NCBI RefSeq assembly: GCF_014266025.1
Contig: NZ_JACMYC010000002.1
Coordinates: forward strand, 372,001-436,000
Length of the DNA: 64,000 nt
DNA from: Nocardioides deserti
GTDB lineage: Bacteria > Actinomycetota > Actinomycetes > Propionibacteriales > Nocardioidaceae
Direction: 5' to 3'
Shown here: positions 54,252 through 62,417 of the stretch, piece after piece
Position numbering within the stretch: the stretch's first letter is position 1
Layout of the letters: the number at the start of each line of letters is the position of its first letter
Notes under the pieces: model-generated
What the model saw: only the letters and a program-made list of their open reading frames with translations
Told to the model about the DNA's origin: nothing
Database searches by the model: none
Translations under genes and position numbers: made by a program

Positions 54252-55127
54252 GTGCACCTGGACCCCGCCTGGCTCGCCGCCCTGACGGCGATCGCCGACC
54301 ACGGCACGTTCGACGCCGCGGCGCGCCACCTCCACCTCACCCCGAGCGCCGTCAGCCAGCGGATCCGCGCGCTGGAGTCGGAGGTGGGCCAGGTCGTCGT
54401 CCGGCGCACGGCGCCGGCCGAGCCCACCGCCGCCGGCGAGGCACTGCTGCGGCTCGCCCGCCAGACCACGCTGCTGCACGAGGAGGCGCTCCGCGAGCTC
54501 GGCGGCCACGAGGGCGGCGTCGCCCGGCTGCCGGTCGCGGTCAACGCCGACTCGCTGGCGACCTGGTTCCACGACGTCCTCGGCGCGGTCGCCGACCGCG
54601 GGGACGCCGCGCTCCAGCTGCACGTGCTCGACCAGGCGTGGTCGGCCGACCTGCTGCGCGCCGGCACCGTGCTCGCTGCGGTCACCAGTGACCCGGTCGC
54701 CGTCCAGGGCTGCTCGGTCGAGCCGCTCGGCACCCTGCGGTACGCCGCGGCGGCGGCGCCGTCGCTGGCCGAGCGGTTCCGCCGGGGTCGTGGCGTCGAC
54801 TGGTCGGCGCTGCCGGTCGTGGTCTTCGACGACAAGGACGCGCTGCAGCACGAGCTGCTCGGCGGCCGTGGCCTCGGGCTGCCGCCGGTGGTGCACCGGG
54901 TGCCGACGTCGGCCGACTTCCTCGAGGCGGTCCGCCTCGGCCTCGGCTGGGGCGCGCTGCCCGAGCCGCAGCTGCTGCCGGACCTGGACGCGGGCCGGCT
55001 GGTCCGCCTCGACGCACGCCGGCACCTCGACGTACCCCTCCACTGGCAGCGCTGGCGGCTGCGCTCGGCGCTCCTCGACACGCTCTCCGACGACGTCCGC
55101 CGCGCGGCCGGCCGCGTCCTGCGGTAG
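54252..55127 (+). CDS. lysG: LysG/ArgP-type LysR regulator of lysE
   Basis: 291 residues: winged HTH (FDAAARHLHLTPSAVSQRIRALE) and a LysR substrate domain. In Corynebacterium LysG with lysine, arginine or histidine activates lysE; here both genes are divergent neighbours. GTG 54252. Followed by a strong terminator at 55152. Confidence 0.9.
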   Translation: MHLDPAWLAALTAIADHGTFDAAARHLHLTPSAVSQRIRALESEVGQVVVRRTAPAEPTAAGEALLRLARQTTLLHEEALRELGGHEGGVARLPVAVNADSLATWFHDVLGAVADRGDAALQLHVLDQAWSADLLRAGTVLAAVTSDPVAVQGCSVEPLGTLRYAAAAAPSLAERFRRGRGVDWSALPVVVFDDKDALQHELLGGRGLGLPPVVHRVPTSADFLEAVRLGLGWGALPEPQLLPDLDAGRLVRLDARRHLDVPLHWQRWRLRSALLDTLSDDVRRAAGRVLR

Positions 55128-55151
55128 CGAGCCCGAGCATGCGCGAGAACG

Positions 55152-55190
55152 ACACCGCCCCCGGTCCCACGAGGGGACCGGGGGCGGTGT
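55152..55190. terminator. Bidirectional terminator between lysG and acyl-CoA dehydrogenase
   Basis: Arms ACACCGCCCCCGGTCCC and GGGACCGGGGGCGGTGT form a perfect 17-bp stem around a 5-nt loop (55169-55173). It sits 25 bp after the lysG stop and 20 bp after the dehydrogenase stop, serving both converging genes. U-run absent in both directions, as often in actinobacteria. Confidence 0.85.
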
Positions 55191-55209
55191 GCGTGCCGTC
55201 AGGCGAGGA

Positions 55210-57096
55210 TCAGAACGCCGACTCGTCGAGGTCCATCAGCGACAGGTCGGTCGCCTCGGCGATCGCCCGCTCGGCGCTGATGCGCGGCAGGTTGGTGGCG
55301 GCGAAGAACTGCGCCGCCGCGACCTTGCCCTCGTAGAACGCCTGGTCCTTGCCGCCCGGAAGTCCAGCATCAGTGCCGCCGAGCTTCTCCAGCGCGACCT
55401 CGGCCTGGCGCAGCAGCAGCCAGCCGCAGACGACGTCACCGAGCGCCATGAGCAGGCGCGTGGTGTTGAGGCCGACCTTGTAGATGTTGCGCAGCTCGTC
55501 CTGGGCCGACATCAGGTCGTTGATGAGGTGGCCGACCATCGCGTTGGCGTCGTCGAGCGCGGTGGCGAGCAGCTGGCGCTCGTTCTTGAGGCGCCCGTTG
55601 CCGGCCTCGCTGTCGATGAACTTCTGGATCTCGCCCGCGATGTGGCCCAGGGCGCGGCCCTGGTCCTTGACGATCTTGCGGAAGAAGAAGTCTTGGCCCT
55701 GGATCGCCGTGGTGCCCTCGTAGAGGGTGTCGATCTTGGCGTCGCGGACGTACTGCTCGATCGGGTACTCCTGCAAGAAGCCGGAGCCGCCGAAGGTCTG
55801 CAGCGACTCGGTGCCGAGCAGCACCCACGAGCGCTCCGAGCCGTAGCCCTTGACGATCGGGAGCAGCAGGTCGTTGACGGCCTCCGCGAGCTTGGTCTCG
55901 TCGGTGTCCATCGCGCCGTTGTGCTGAGCGAGCTGGACCTTGTCCTGCCAGCTGGCGGTGTAGAGCACCAGCGAGCGCATCGCCTCGGCGAAGGACTTCT
56001 GCACCATCAGCGAGCGGCGCACGTCGGGGTGGTGGGTGATCGTGACGCGCGGCGCGGTCTTGTCCGAGGCCTGGGTGAGGTCGGCGCCCTGGACGCGGGA
56101 CTTCGCGTAGTCGAGCGCGTTGAGGTAGCCGGTCGACAGGGTCGCGATCGCCTTGGTGCCGACGAGCATGCGGGCGTTCTCGATGACCTGGAACATCTGC
56201 GCGATGCCGTCGTGGACCTCGCCGAGCAGCCAGCCGCGGGCCGGCTCGCCGCCACCGACGGAGGTGTCGCCGAAGGTGACCTCGCAGGTGTTGGAGACCT
56301 TGATGCCCATCTTGTGCTCGACGTTGGTGACGTAGACGCCGTTGCGCTCGCCGGTCAGCTCGCCGGTCTCCACGTCGAAGTGGTGCTTGGGCACGAGGAA
56401 GAGCGACAGGCCCTTGGTGCCGGGGCCACCCGCACCCTCGACGCCCACGGGGCGCGCGAGCGTGAGGTGCATGATGTTCTCGCTCATGTCGTGCTCACCG
56501 GACGTGATGAAGCGCTTGACGCCCTCGATGTTCCACGTGCCGTCGTCGTTCGGGGTGGCCTTGGTGCGGCCGGCGCCGACGTCGGAGCCCGCGTCGGGCT
56601 CGGTCAGCACCATCGTGGCGCCCCACTGGCGCTCGATCATGTGTGTAGCGATCTTCTTGTCGCGGTCGTTGCCGTTGCGGTGGACGATGTCGGCGAACGA
56701 CGGGCCGGCCGCGTACATCCACACCGGGGCGTTCGCGCCGAGCACCATCTCGCCGATCGCCCAGACCAGGCTGGAGGGCGCCGGCGTGCCGCCGAGCTCC
56801 TCGCCGATCTGCAGGCGCCAGTACTCGGAGTCCATCCAGGCCTGGTAGCTCTTCTGGAACGACTCCGGCACGGGAGCGGTGTGCGTGGCCGGGTCGAAGA
56901 CCGGCGGGTTGCGGTCGCTGTCCTCGAAGGATGCCGCCAGGTCCTCGCGGGAGAGCCGGTCGACCTCGGCGAGGATCGCGCGGGCCGTCTCGGAGTCCAC
57001 CTCGGCGAACGGGCCGGTGCCGAGGACCTCGTCGCGGCCCAGTACCTCGAAGAGGTTGAACTCGATGTCGCGGAGGTTGCTCTTGTAGTGGCTCAC
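55210..57096 (-). CDS. fadE5: FadE5-like acyl-CoA dehydrogenase
   Basis: 628 residues, the extended length of mycobacterial FadE5 (about 610) rather than the usual 380-400. FAD and substrate motifs: [20 protein letters not shown] (ACAD signature), [20 protein letters not shown] and [20 protein letters not shown], with the catalytic Glu in that last segment; an extra C-terminal domain follows. Catalyses the first step of beta-oxidation with broad chain length. GTG 57096 has GGTGGAG about 3-5 nt upstream. Likely repressed by a TetR-type factor at the 57152 palindrome. Confidence 0.92.
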   Translation of the reverse strand: MSHYKSNLRDIEFNLFEVLGRDEVLGTGPFAEVDSETARAILAEVDRLSREDLAASFEDSDRNPPVFDPATHTAPVPESFQKSYQAWMDSEYWRLQIGEELGGTPAPSSLVWAIGEMVLGANAPVWMYAAGPSFADIVHRNGNDRDKKIATHMIERQWGATMVLTEPDAGSDVGAGRTKATPNDDGTWNIEGVKRFITSGEHDMSENIMHLTLARPVGVEGAGGPGTKGLSLFLVPKHHFDVETGELTGERNGVYVTNVEHKMGIKVSNTCEVTFGDTSVGGGEPARGWLLGEVHDGIAQMFQVIENARMLVGTKAIATLSTGYLNALDYAKSRVQGADLTQASDKTAPRVTITHHPDVRRSLMVQKSFAEAMRSLVLYTASWQDKVQLAQHNGAMDTDETKLAEAVNDLLLPIVKGYGSERSWVLLGTESLQTFGGSGFLQEYPIEQYVRDAKIDTLYEGTTAIQGQDFFFRKIVKDQGRALGHIAGEIQKFIDSEAGNGRLKNERQLLATALDDANAMVGHLINDLMSAQDELRNIYKVGLNTTRLLMALGDVVCGWLLLRQAEVALEKLGGTDAGLPGGKDQAFYEGKVAAAQFFAATNLPRISAERAIAEATDLSLMDLDESAF

Positions 57097-57151
57097 TGCT
57101 CCACCTTCATGTCGTGAATGTGTGTCCGGGCGCCTGCCAGCACACGGCTAC

Positions 57152-57163
57152 TACTGGTCAGTA
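57152..57163. promoter_or_regulatory. Perfect 12-bp palindromic dyad before fadE5-like gene
   Basis: TACTG-GT-CAGTA: 5-bp arms, 2-bp centre, 55 bp before the dehydrogenase start on the minus strand and overlapping the expected promoter. Fits TetR-family operators that control fatty-acid genes; protein not identified. Confidence 0.5.
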
Positions 57164-57304
57164 ACTTCAATGGTATGCGGGCGCCCGAGGGCGTGCAAGC
57201 GGATGGCCCGAGGGATCCCGGTGGTCCAGCGCTGCGCCCAGCGGACCAGTTAAGTCGACTGAAATACCTAACTAACGTGTTATGGTCCGTTCAGTCCACG
57301 TCCG

Positions 57305-57328
57305 CTCGGTGGTGGTGCCACCACCGAG
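57305..57328 (+). promoter_or_regulatory. Leader hairpin of the TSUP exporter gene
   Basis: CTCGGTGGTG / GTGC / CACCACCGAG: perfect 10-bp stem with a 4-nt loop (11 bp if the loop is 2 nt), ending 19 nt before ATG 57348. TATGGT at 57281-57286 may be the -10 box of a transcript that starts with this hairpin. Confidence 0.5.
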
Positions 57329-57347
57329 GAACCGTCAGGGGTCACCC

Positions 57348-58256
57348 ATGCGCAAGCTCATCGTCCTCGGATTCGTCGGCCTCCTCGCCCAGCTCATCGA
57401 CGGCTCGTTGGGCATGGCGTACGGCGTCACGTCGTCCACGCTGCTCCTCGCCGCGGGGGTGGCCCCGGCCGCGGCCTCGGCCGCCGTCCACTTCTCCGAG
57501 ATCGGGACCTCGCTGGTCTCCGGCTTCTCCCACCACAAGCTCGGCAACGTCGACTGGCGCACCGTCTCGATCCTGGCCGTGCCGGGCTTCGTCGGCGCCT
57601 TCGCCGGCGCGACGTTCCTCTCCAACCTCGACGGCGACTCCGCCAAGCCGTGGGTGGCCGGGATCCTCCTCGGCCTCGGCATCTACGTCATCTGGCGCTT
57701 CCTGGTGCTCGGCGGCCGCCGCCCCACCTTCAAGGCGCGCCCCTCGGCCGGGATGCTCGCGCCGATGGGCCTGGTCGGCGGCGCGCTCGACGCCGTCGGC
57801 GGCGGCGGGTGGGGCCCGGTCGGCACCACCACGCTGCTCTCCTCCGGCCGGCTCGAGCCGCGCAAGGTCGTCGGGTCGATCGACACCTCGGAGTTCGTGG
57901 TCGCCGTCGGCGGCTCGCTCGGCTTCATCCTCGCGCTGGGATCACAGGGCATCGAGTGGGCGTACGCCGGCGCGCTGCTCGCCGGCGGCGTGGTCGCCGC
58001 CCCGATCGCCGCCTGGCTGGTCCGCAAGCTCGCGGCCCGTGTCCTGGGCGTCGCCGCCGGCGGCCTGATCGTGCTGACCAACACCAAGACGATCGCCGAG
58101 TCCTTCGGCGCCTCGGGCACCACCGTCGCGGTGCTCGCCGCCGTCCTCTTCGTCGCCTGGGTGACCGGCATCGTGTGGGCGGTCAAGCAGGAGCGCCTCG
58201 CCCGCGCCCTCGAGGCGGCCCAGGGTCGCGAGCCCGAGCTCGCGCCCGTCGGGTGA
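57348..58256 (+). CDS. TSUP (TauE/SafE) sulfite/organosulfonate exporter
   Basis: 302 residues, eight or nine helices. Signature DGSLGMAYGVTSSTLLLAAGV in the first helix pair and GGALDAVGGGGWGPVGTTTLL in the second repeat: the pair of TSUP motifs. Moves sulfite, sulfonates or thiolates out of the cell. A frame extension starting at ATG 57282 would add 22 Pro/Arg-rich residues and is less likely. An Rrf2 gene follows after 83 bp on the same strand. Confidence 0.87.
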   Translation: MRKLIVLGFVGLLAQLIDGSLGMAYGVTSSTLLLAAGVAPAAASAAVHFSEIGTSLVSGFSHHKLGNVDWRTVSILAVPGFVGAFAGATFLSNLDGDSAKPWVAGILLGLGIYVIWRFLVLGGRRPTFKARPSAGMLAPMGLVGGALDAVGGGGWGPVGTTTLLSSGRLEPRKVVGSIDTSEFVVAVGGSLGFILALGSQGIEWAYAGALLAGGVVAAPIAAWLVRKLAARVLGVAAGGLIVLTNTKTIAESFGASGTTVAVLAAVLFVAWVTGIVWAVKQERLARALEAAQGREPELAPVG

Positions 58257-58339
58257 CGGCCTTGCCCGGGTCGGTGGTCGGCAGGGTGGTCGGGCCGGAG
58301 TCGAGTGTCCCGATCGACTTCTCTGCCAGACTGGGCGCC

Positions 58340-58798
58340 ATGCGCGTCTCCGCCAAGTCCGACTACGCCCTGCGTGCGCTGATCGAGATGGCCGGGCGGG
58401 CGGACGGCAAGGCGGTGAGCGCCGAGGAGCTCGGTCGGCTGCAGGAGATCCCGCACGGCTTCCTCCAGGCGATCCTCGCCGACCTCCGCCGCGCCGGCGT
58501 CGTGATCTCCCAGCGCGGCCAGTCCGGCGGCTGGCGGATGGGACGCCCGGCCGCCGACGTCTCGGTCGCCGACGTCATCCGGGCGGTCGACGGCCCGCTC
58601 GTCTCGGTCTACGGCCTGCGCCCCGAGGCCGTGACCTACAACGACTCGGCCGAGGTGCTCCAGCACGTCTGGATCGCCGCCCGCCGCTCCCTGCGCGACG
58701 TCTTCGAGCAGACCTCCATCCAGGCGCTCGCCGACGGCAAGCTCCCGAAGGCGGTCACCTCCCGCACCGCCGACGAGGACGCCTGGCAGCCGCACTGA
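58340..58798 (+). CDS. Rrf2-family regulator (no Fe-S cysteines)
   Basis: 152 residues: Rrf2 winged helix (KSDYALRALIEMAGRADGK, GFLQAILADLRRAGVVISQRG), then VADVIRAVDGPL. No Cys is present, so it cannot hold a 2Fe-2S cluster like IscR; this matches CymR-type members that regulate cysteine and sulfur uptake with a protein partner. ATG 58340. Convergent with and overlapping the next gene by 163 bp. Confidence 0.85.
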   Translation: MRVSAKSDYALRALIEMAGRADGKAVSAEELGRLQEIPHGFLQAILADLRRAGVVISQRGQSGGWRMGRPAADVSVADVIRAVDGPLVSVYGLRPEAVTYNDSAEVLQHVWIAARRSLRDVFEQTSIQALADGKLPKAVTSRTADEDAWQPH

Positions 58799-59544
58799 CC
58801 TTCGTCGCCGGGGGCCTCGGGCGGGGTGCCGGGCAGGAGGTCGGCCGGCTCGCCGTGCACCCGCACGCCGGACGCGGCCAGCGCGCCGACCCAGGAGAGG
58901 GCCAGCGCGGTGCGGCGGGCGCGCTCCCCGTCGTCGACCGTCGGGCCGACCGTCGGGTCGACCGACGCGGGCGGCCGGCCCATCGCGCGGGGCGGTGTCG
59001 GAGGCAGGGCGACGCCGACCAGGTCGGCGAGCGCCCCTCGGACCGTCTCGCCCGCGCACCGGCAGCCCGGCAGCACCACGACGTGGACCCGCTGCGGGTC
59101 GCGGAGCGCCGGGACCCACCGGTCCAGCACGTCGACCAGGTCGGTCGCCGGGTCACCGATGCGGCACTGCCCGTCCGGGGCGGTCACGGTGAGCACCAGG
59201 CGCGGCCGCATCCCTGCGAGCTGGTCGAGCAGCAGGTCGACCGCAGGCCGATCGAGCGCCGCGAGCATCCGCTCGGACACGACCACCGCCCGGGTGGACC
59301 GGCGCTGGCGGCGTGCCTCGCGGCACACCTCCGCCCAGGCGCCCTCCACGTCGCGGCGCCGGAAGCCCCAGGCGTGGTGGTCCCACGCGAGCTCCACGGC
59401 GGCGCGGAAGACGCCCTCGGGCGTCCCCGCGCGGCGTACTCCCCGCACGGCGAGGGTGTCGGCGTGCTCGGTGAGCACGTCCTCGACCAGGTCCGTGCCC
59501 AGGCGGGAGGGGCCGAGGTGGAGGAACACGTCGCGGCGGGCCAT
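58636..59544 (-). CDS. Sulfotransferase-like family protein, degenerate P-loop
   Basis: 302 residues from ATG 59544. N-terminus RRDVFLHLGPSRLGTDLVED resembles the PAPS-binding loop of sulfotransferases (GLPKTGTT), but Lys/Thr are replaced (GPSRLGTD), so catalysis is doubtful. Middle region RAVVVSERMLAALD and RLVLTVTAPDG keeps the family pattern. The last about 55 residues lie antisense to rrf2 and look low in structure (QCGCQASSSAVREVT...). Either the natural stop has been lost, or the gene is decaying. Confidence 0.55.
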   Translation of the reverse strand: MARRDVFLHLGPSRLGTDLVEDVLTEHADTLAVRGVRRAGTPEGVFRAAVELAWDHHAWGFRRRDVEGAWAEVCREARRQRRSTRAVVVSERMLAALDRPAVDLLLDQLAGMRPRLVLTVTAPDGQCRIGDPATDLVDVLDRWVPALRDPQRVHVVVLPGCRCAGETVRGALADLVGVALPPTPPRAMGRPPASVDPTVGPTVDDGERARRTALALSWVGALAASGVRVHGEPADLLPGTPPEAPGDEGQCGCQASSSAVREVTAFGSLPSASAWMEVCSKTSRRERRAAIQTCWSTSAESL

Positions 59545-59624
59545 GCCGTCACGGTCGCCCACCGCCTCGACGCGCCGCCGTCGTCGTGGTGAACGGACGG
59601 CGACGGCTCGGTCACGCGGAGGAC

Positions 59625-59638
59625 TAGAACGTGTTCTC
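59625..59638. promoter_or_regulatory. KstR-like operator before the NTF2-fold gene
   Basis: TAGAAC-GT-GTTCTC: perfect AGAAC-GT-GTTCT dyad, matching KstR consensus TNNAACNNGTTNNA at all fixed positions except the final A (C here). It is 21 bp before GTG 59660 and overlaps the predicted promoter. Confidence 0.6.
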
Positions 59639-59659
59639 GTTCCGCGCTACGTTGCGCGG

Positions 59660-60109
59660 GTGATCACCTCCGACGCCATCGTCTGGAACGCGCCGAACGA
59701 CCCGCACCCGGCCCGCGCGGCCTCGCAGCGGTCCTACTCCGCTGTGGCCAAGGGCGACCTGGCCGAGTGGCTGACGGTGTACGCCGAGGACGCGGTGCTC
59801 GAGGACCCGGTCGGGCCGTCGATGTTCGACCCCGAGGGCCGCGGGCACCACGGCCACGCCGGCATCTCGGCCTTCTGGGAGAAGGCGATCGCGCCGATCG
59901 ACCGCTTCGAGTTCACCATCGAGCAGTCGATGGCCAACGGCAACACCTGCGCCAACGTCGGCCGGATCCGGACGTCGTTCGCCGACGGCAGCCACACCAC
60001 CACCGAGCTGGTGATGGTCTACGTCGTGCACGAGGACGGGCGCGTCGCCTCGATGAAGGCCTACTGGGAGCCCGAGCGCACGATGGCGAGCTTCACCCCC
60101 GCCTCCTGA
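59660..60109 (+). CDS. NTF2/SnoaL-like protein (possible ketosteroid-isomerase family)
   Basis: 149 residues, single NTF2-fold domain: ARAASQRSYSAVAKGDLAEWLTVYAEDAVLEDPVG, then GHHGHAGISAFWEKAIAP, hallmark of SnoaL/steroid-isomerase-like proteins. In actinobacteria such proteins occur in the KstR-controlled steroid regulon. TACGTT ends 6 nt before GTG 59660 (leaderless). Substrate not known. Confidence 0.82.
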   Translation: MITSDAIVWNAPNDPHPARAASQRSYSAVAKGDLAEWLTVYAEDAVLEDPVGPSMFDPEGRGHHGHAGISAFWEKAIAPIDRFEFTIEQSMANGNTCANVGRIRTSFADGSHTTTELVMVYVVHEDGRVASMKAYWEPERTMASFTPAS

Positions 60110-60131
60110 CTTCCCGCGGGTCGGACGGTGG

Positions 60132-60794
60132 TCAGACGGTGGTGTGGCGGGCGACCCACTCCACGAGCGGCCGCAGCGCGCGCCAGTCCTCGCGGACCAC
60201 GTCGAGCAGCTCGGGGGTGTGGATCACCGGCTCGAAGCCGATGGCGTGCCCGAGGCTCAATGACCGGTGCCGCAGCAGGTCGATGCGCGGGTGGTCCGCG
60301 TCGTACCCACGCGGCGAGGTCTTCAGGCGGTCGCCGCCGCGCTCCCACCCGGCCGCCTCCAGGTCGGCGACGATCGCCTCGAGCTCGCCGCCGAGCTGGT
60401 CGTGGTCGACGGCACCGCGGTACGCCGCCAGCCGGCCCGCGCTCGCCTCGTAGAACCCGCCCCCGGTCCGCACCCCGCGCGGCGACACCTCGACGTACCA
60501 GCCGGTCGACTCCGCGGCCCGCACGAACGCGCCCTGGTGGGTCTTGAAGGGCGTCTTGTCCTTCGCGAACCGGACGTCGCGGTGCGGCCGGAACACCTTC
60601 GCCGCCCCGAACTCCGGCTCCAGTGCCGCGCACAGCGCCTCCACCGGCGCGCGGACCTGCGTGAGGTAGGTGTCCTTGTGCTTCTCCCAGAACGACCGGG
60701 TGTTGTCGACCTCGAGGTCGTCGTAGAAGTCCAGCGCGGCGACCGGGATGCCCGTGAACGGGCCCTGTGCCGGTGACGTGGAGGACGGGGACAT
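60132..60794 (-). CDS. DUF2461 protein
   Basis: 220 residues. DUF2461 signature FTGIPVAALDFYDDLEVDN, FWEKHKDTYLTQVRAPVEALC, FRPHRDVRFAKDKTPFKTHQGAF and GGGFYEASAGRLAAYR. Function unknown; widespread in bacteria and fungi. ATG 60794: its A is also the last base of the tRNA-Gly CCA end, so tRNA and mRNA must be made as one precursor. No other start codon lies between this ATG and the conserved domain. Confidence 0.87.
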   Translation of the reverse strand: MSPSSTSPAQGPFTGIPVAALDFYDDLEVDNTRSFWEKHKDTYLTQVRAPVEALCAALEPEFGAAKVFRPHRDVRFAKDKTPFKTHQGAFVRAAESTGWYVEVSPRGVRTGGGFYEASAGRLAAYRGAVDHDQLGGELEAIVADLEAAGWERGGDRLKTSPRGYDADHPRIDLLRHRSLSLGHAIGFEPVIHTPELLDVVREDWRALRPLVEWVARHTTV

Positions 60795-60869
60795 GGAGCG
60801 GATGACGAGACTCGAACTCGCGACATCGACCTTGGGAAGGTCGCGCTCTACCAACTGAGCTACATCCGC
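60794..60869 (-). tRNA. tRNA-Gly (anticodon CCC)
   Basis: 76 nt with an encoded CCA. Acceptor stem GCGGATG/CATCCGC, D-arm GCTC/GAGC, anticodon stem CGACC/GGTCG around loop TTCCCAA (anticodon CCC), T-arm GCGAG/CTCGT with TTCGAGT loop, U73 discriminator. Reads GGG codons. Confidence 0.97.
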
Positions 60870-60906
60870 ATGCCGGGTGCGACCCGACGGCGTGGAGTCT
60901 AGGGGA

Positions 60907-61704
60907 TCACTCGCCGCCAGGTGAGACGACCCGGCCGATCGTGGGGAACTTCGGCTCGACGGTGTCGCCGGAGGAGCGGCCGGTGAGCCGCCGCTGCACC
61001 CAGGGGGCGAGGTAGCCGCGGGCCCAGGCCGCGTCGGCGCGCACCCGCTCGCGGCGGCTGAGCGTCGGCAGGTCCGGCAGGGGGAGCGGCTCGAGGTCGT
61101 GCTCCACGCCGAGCGCGTCCAGCACCATCATGGCGGTGACCTGGTGGCCGACCGGGCCGAGGTGCATCCGGTCGACGTCCCACAGCCGTGGGTCGCTGGC
61201 GGGCACGTCGTACGGCAGCCGCTGCGCGACCCGCCACGAGTCGGCGATGGTGGCGCCGTGGCGGTCGGCGATGGAGCGGACGTGCTCGTTGTAGAGCGCG
61301 AACCGGCCGCGGATCGGGGCGTAGATGCCGCCGCTGCCGGGGTCGAAGGCGGTGAAGAGCACGATCCGGGCGCCGGACGCGGCGAGCTTGCCGACCGCGA
61401 CGTCGTACTCCTCCGCGAGCGCGTCGAGGTCGACCTTCGGGCGCACGATGTCGTTGGCGCCGGCGTACAGCGTGATGAGGTCGGGCTCGAGGGCGAGCGC
61501 GGGCTCGACCTGCTCGCGCACGATCGCGGCGAGCTTGCGGCCCCGGATGGCGAGGTTGGCGTAGCCGAAGTCGGGCTCCCGGGCCGCGAGCACCTCGGCG
61601 ACCCGGTCGGCCCAGCCGCGCAGGCCGTTGGGACGGGTGGGGTCGGGGTCGCCCACCCCCTCGGTGAAGGAGTCGCCGAGGGCGACGTACCGCGTGAACG
61701 CCAT
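60907..61704 (-). CDS. SGNH/GDSL-type hydrolase (intracellular)
   Basis: 265 residues, no signal peptide. Blocks RYVALGDSFTEGVGDP (Ser), LAIRGRKLAAI, LYAGANDIVRPK and DRMHLGPVGHQVTAMM (Asp-His) in the usual order. Possible esterase/lipase acting on small esters. ATG 61704 keeps the block I close to the N-terminus; upstream frame is rejected. Divergent from dcd. Confidence 0.88.
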   Translation of the reverse strand: MAFTRYVALGDSFTEGVGDPDPTRPNGLRGWADRVAEVLAAREPDFGYANLAIRGRKLAAIVREQVEPALALEPDLITLYAGANDIVRPKVDLDALAEEYDVAVGKLAASGARIVLFTAFDPGSGGIYAPIRGRFALYNEHVRSIADRHGATIADSWRVAQRLPYDVPASDPRLWDVDRMHLGPVGHQVTAMMVLDALGVEHDLEPLPLPDLPTLSRRERVRADAAWARGYLAPWVQRRLTGRSSGDTVEPKFPTIGRVVSPGGE

Positions 61705-61774
61705 GGGCACCATTGTCCGCCCGGACCGTCCCGAGGAGCGGGCGGGGGCCCGCGCCGGCCGGTAGGTTGACGCC

Positions 61775-62350
61775 GTGCTGCTCTCTGACCGCGACATCGT
61801 CGCCGAGCTCGACGCAGGACGGGTCGCGCTCGACCCCTGGGACCCCGCGATGCTGCAGCCGTCGTCCGTCGACGTGCGGCTCGACCGCTACTTCCGGGTC
61901 TTCGAGAACCATCGCTACCCGCACATCGACCCCGCGGCCGACCAGTCGGACCTGACCCGGATGGTGGAGCCCGACGGCGACGAGCCGTTCATCCTGCACC
62001 CGGGCGAGTTCGTGCTCGGGTCGACCTACGAGGTCGTCAGCCTCCCGGACGACATCGCTGCCCGCGTCGAGGGCAAGTCCAGCCTCGGCCGGCTCGGGCT
62101 GCTCACCCACGCGACCGCCGGGTTCGTCGACCCCGGGTTCTCCGGCCACGTGACGCTGGAGCTCGCGAACGTCGCGACGCTGCCGATCAAGCTCTACCCG
62201 GGCATGAAGATCGGGCAGTTCTGCTTCTTCCGGCTGACGTCGCCCTCGGAGCACCCGTACGGCTCGGAGAAGTACGGCTCGCGCTACCAGGGCCAGCGCG
62301 GGCCGACCCCCTCGCGGTCCTTCCAGTCGTTCCACCGCACGCCGATCTGA
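61775..62350 (+). CDS. dcd: dCTP deaminase
   Basis: 191 residues, standard size. Catalytic/substrate motifs [13 protein letters not shown] and [19 protein letters not shown] (Glu in LEL) plus [17 protein letters not shown]. Supplies dUMP/dUTP for dTTP synthesis; actinobacterial members may be bifunctional with dUTPase activity. GTG 61775 lies 6 nt after TAGGTT (leaderless). Confidence 0.96.
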   Translation: MLLSDRDIVAELDAGRVALDPWDPAMLQPSSVDVRLDRYFRVFENHRYPHIDPAADQSDLTRMVEPDGDEPFILHPGEFVLGSTYEVVSLPDDIAARVEGKSSLGRLGLLTHATAGFVDPGFSGHVTLELANVATLPIKLYPGMKIGQFCFFRLTSPSEHPYGSEKYGSRYQGQRGPTPSRSFQSFHRTPI

Positions 62351-62375
62351 CCCGCCGGGCGGGCCCGGTCGCGTG

Positions 62376-62394
62376 TAAGGTGAGCCTAAGTAAG
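62376..62394. promoter_or_regulatory. DtxR/IdeR iron box
   Basis: TAAGGTGAGCCTAAGTAAG: 13 of 19 positions match the consensus TTAGGTTAGCCTAACCTAA, including the central AGC-CTAA core. It ends 23 bp before the siderophore-interacting protein start. Confidence 0.65.
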
Positions 62395-62417
62395 GCCACC
62401 CTCACGATCGGACCTCG

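Noticed and set aside
55139..55198. Short gene over the 55.15-kb inverted repeat
   Set aside because: The sequence is a perfect 17-bp stem-loop between two converging genes, explained as a terminator.
57282..57347. Upstream leader peptide with cysteine codons before the TSUP gene
   Set aside because: The in-frame extension from ATG 57282 has no Cys codon run and no stop before the exporter, so it does not resemble the known cysteine-responsive leader peptides.
59625..59638. Second LexA box at AGAACGTGTTCT
   Set aside because: SOS boxes need four bases between GAAC and GTTC; here only two are present, which fits KstR-like sites instead.
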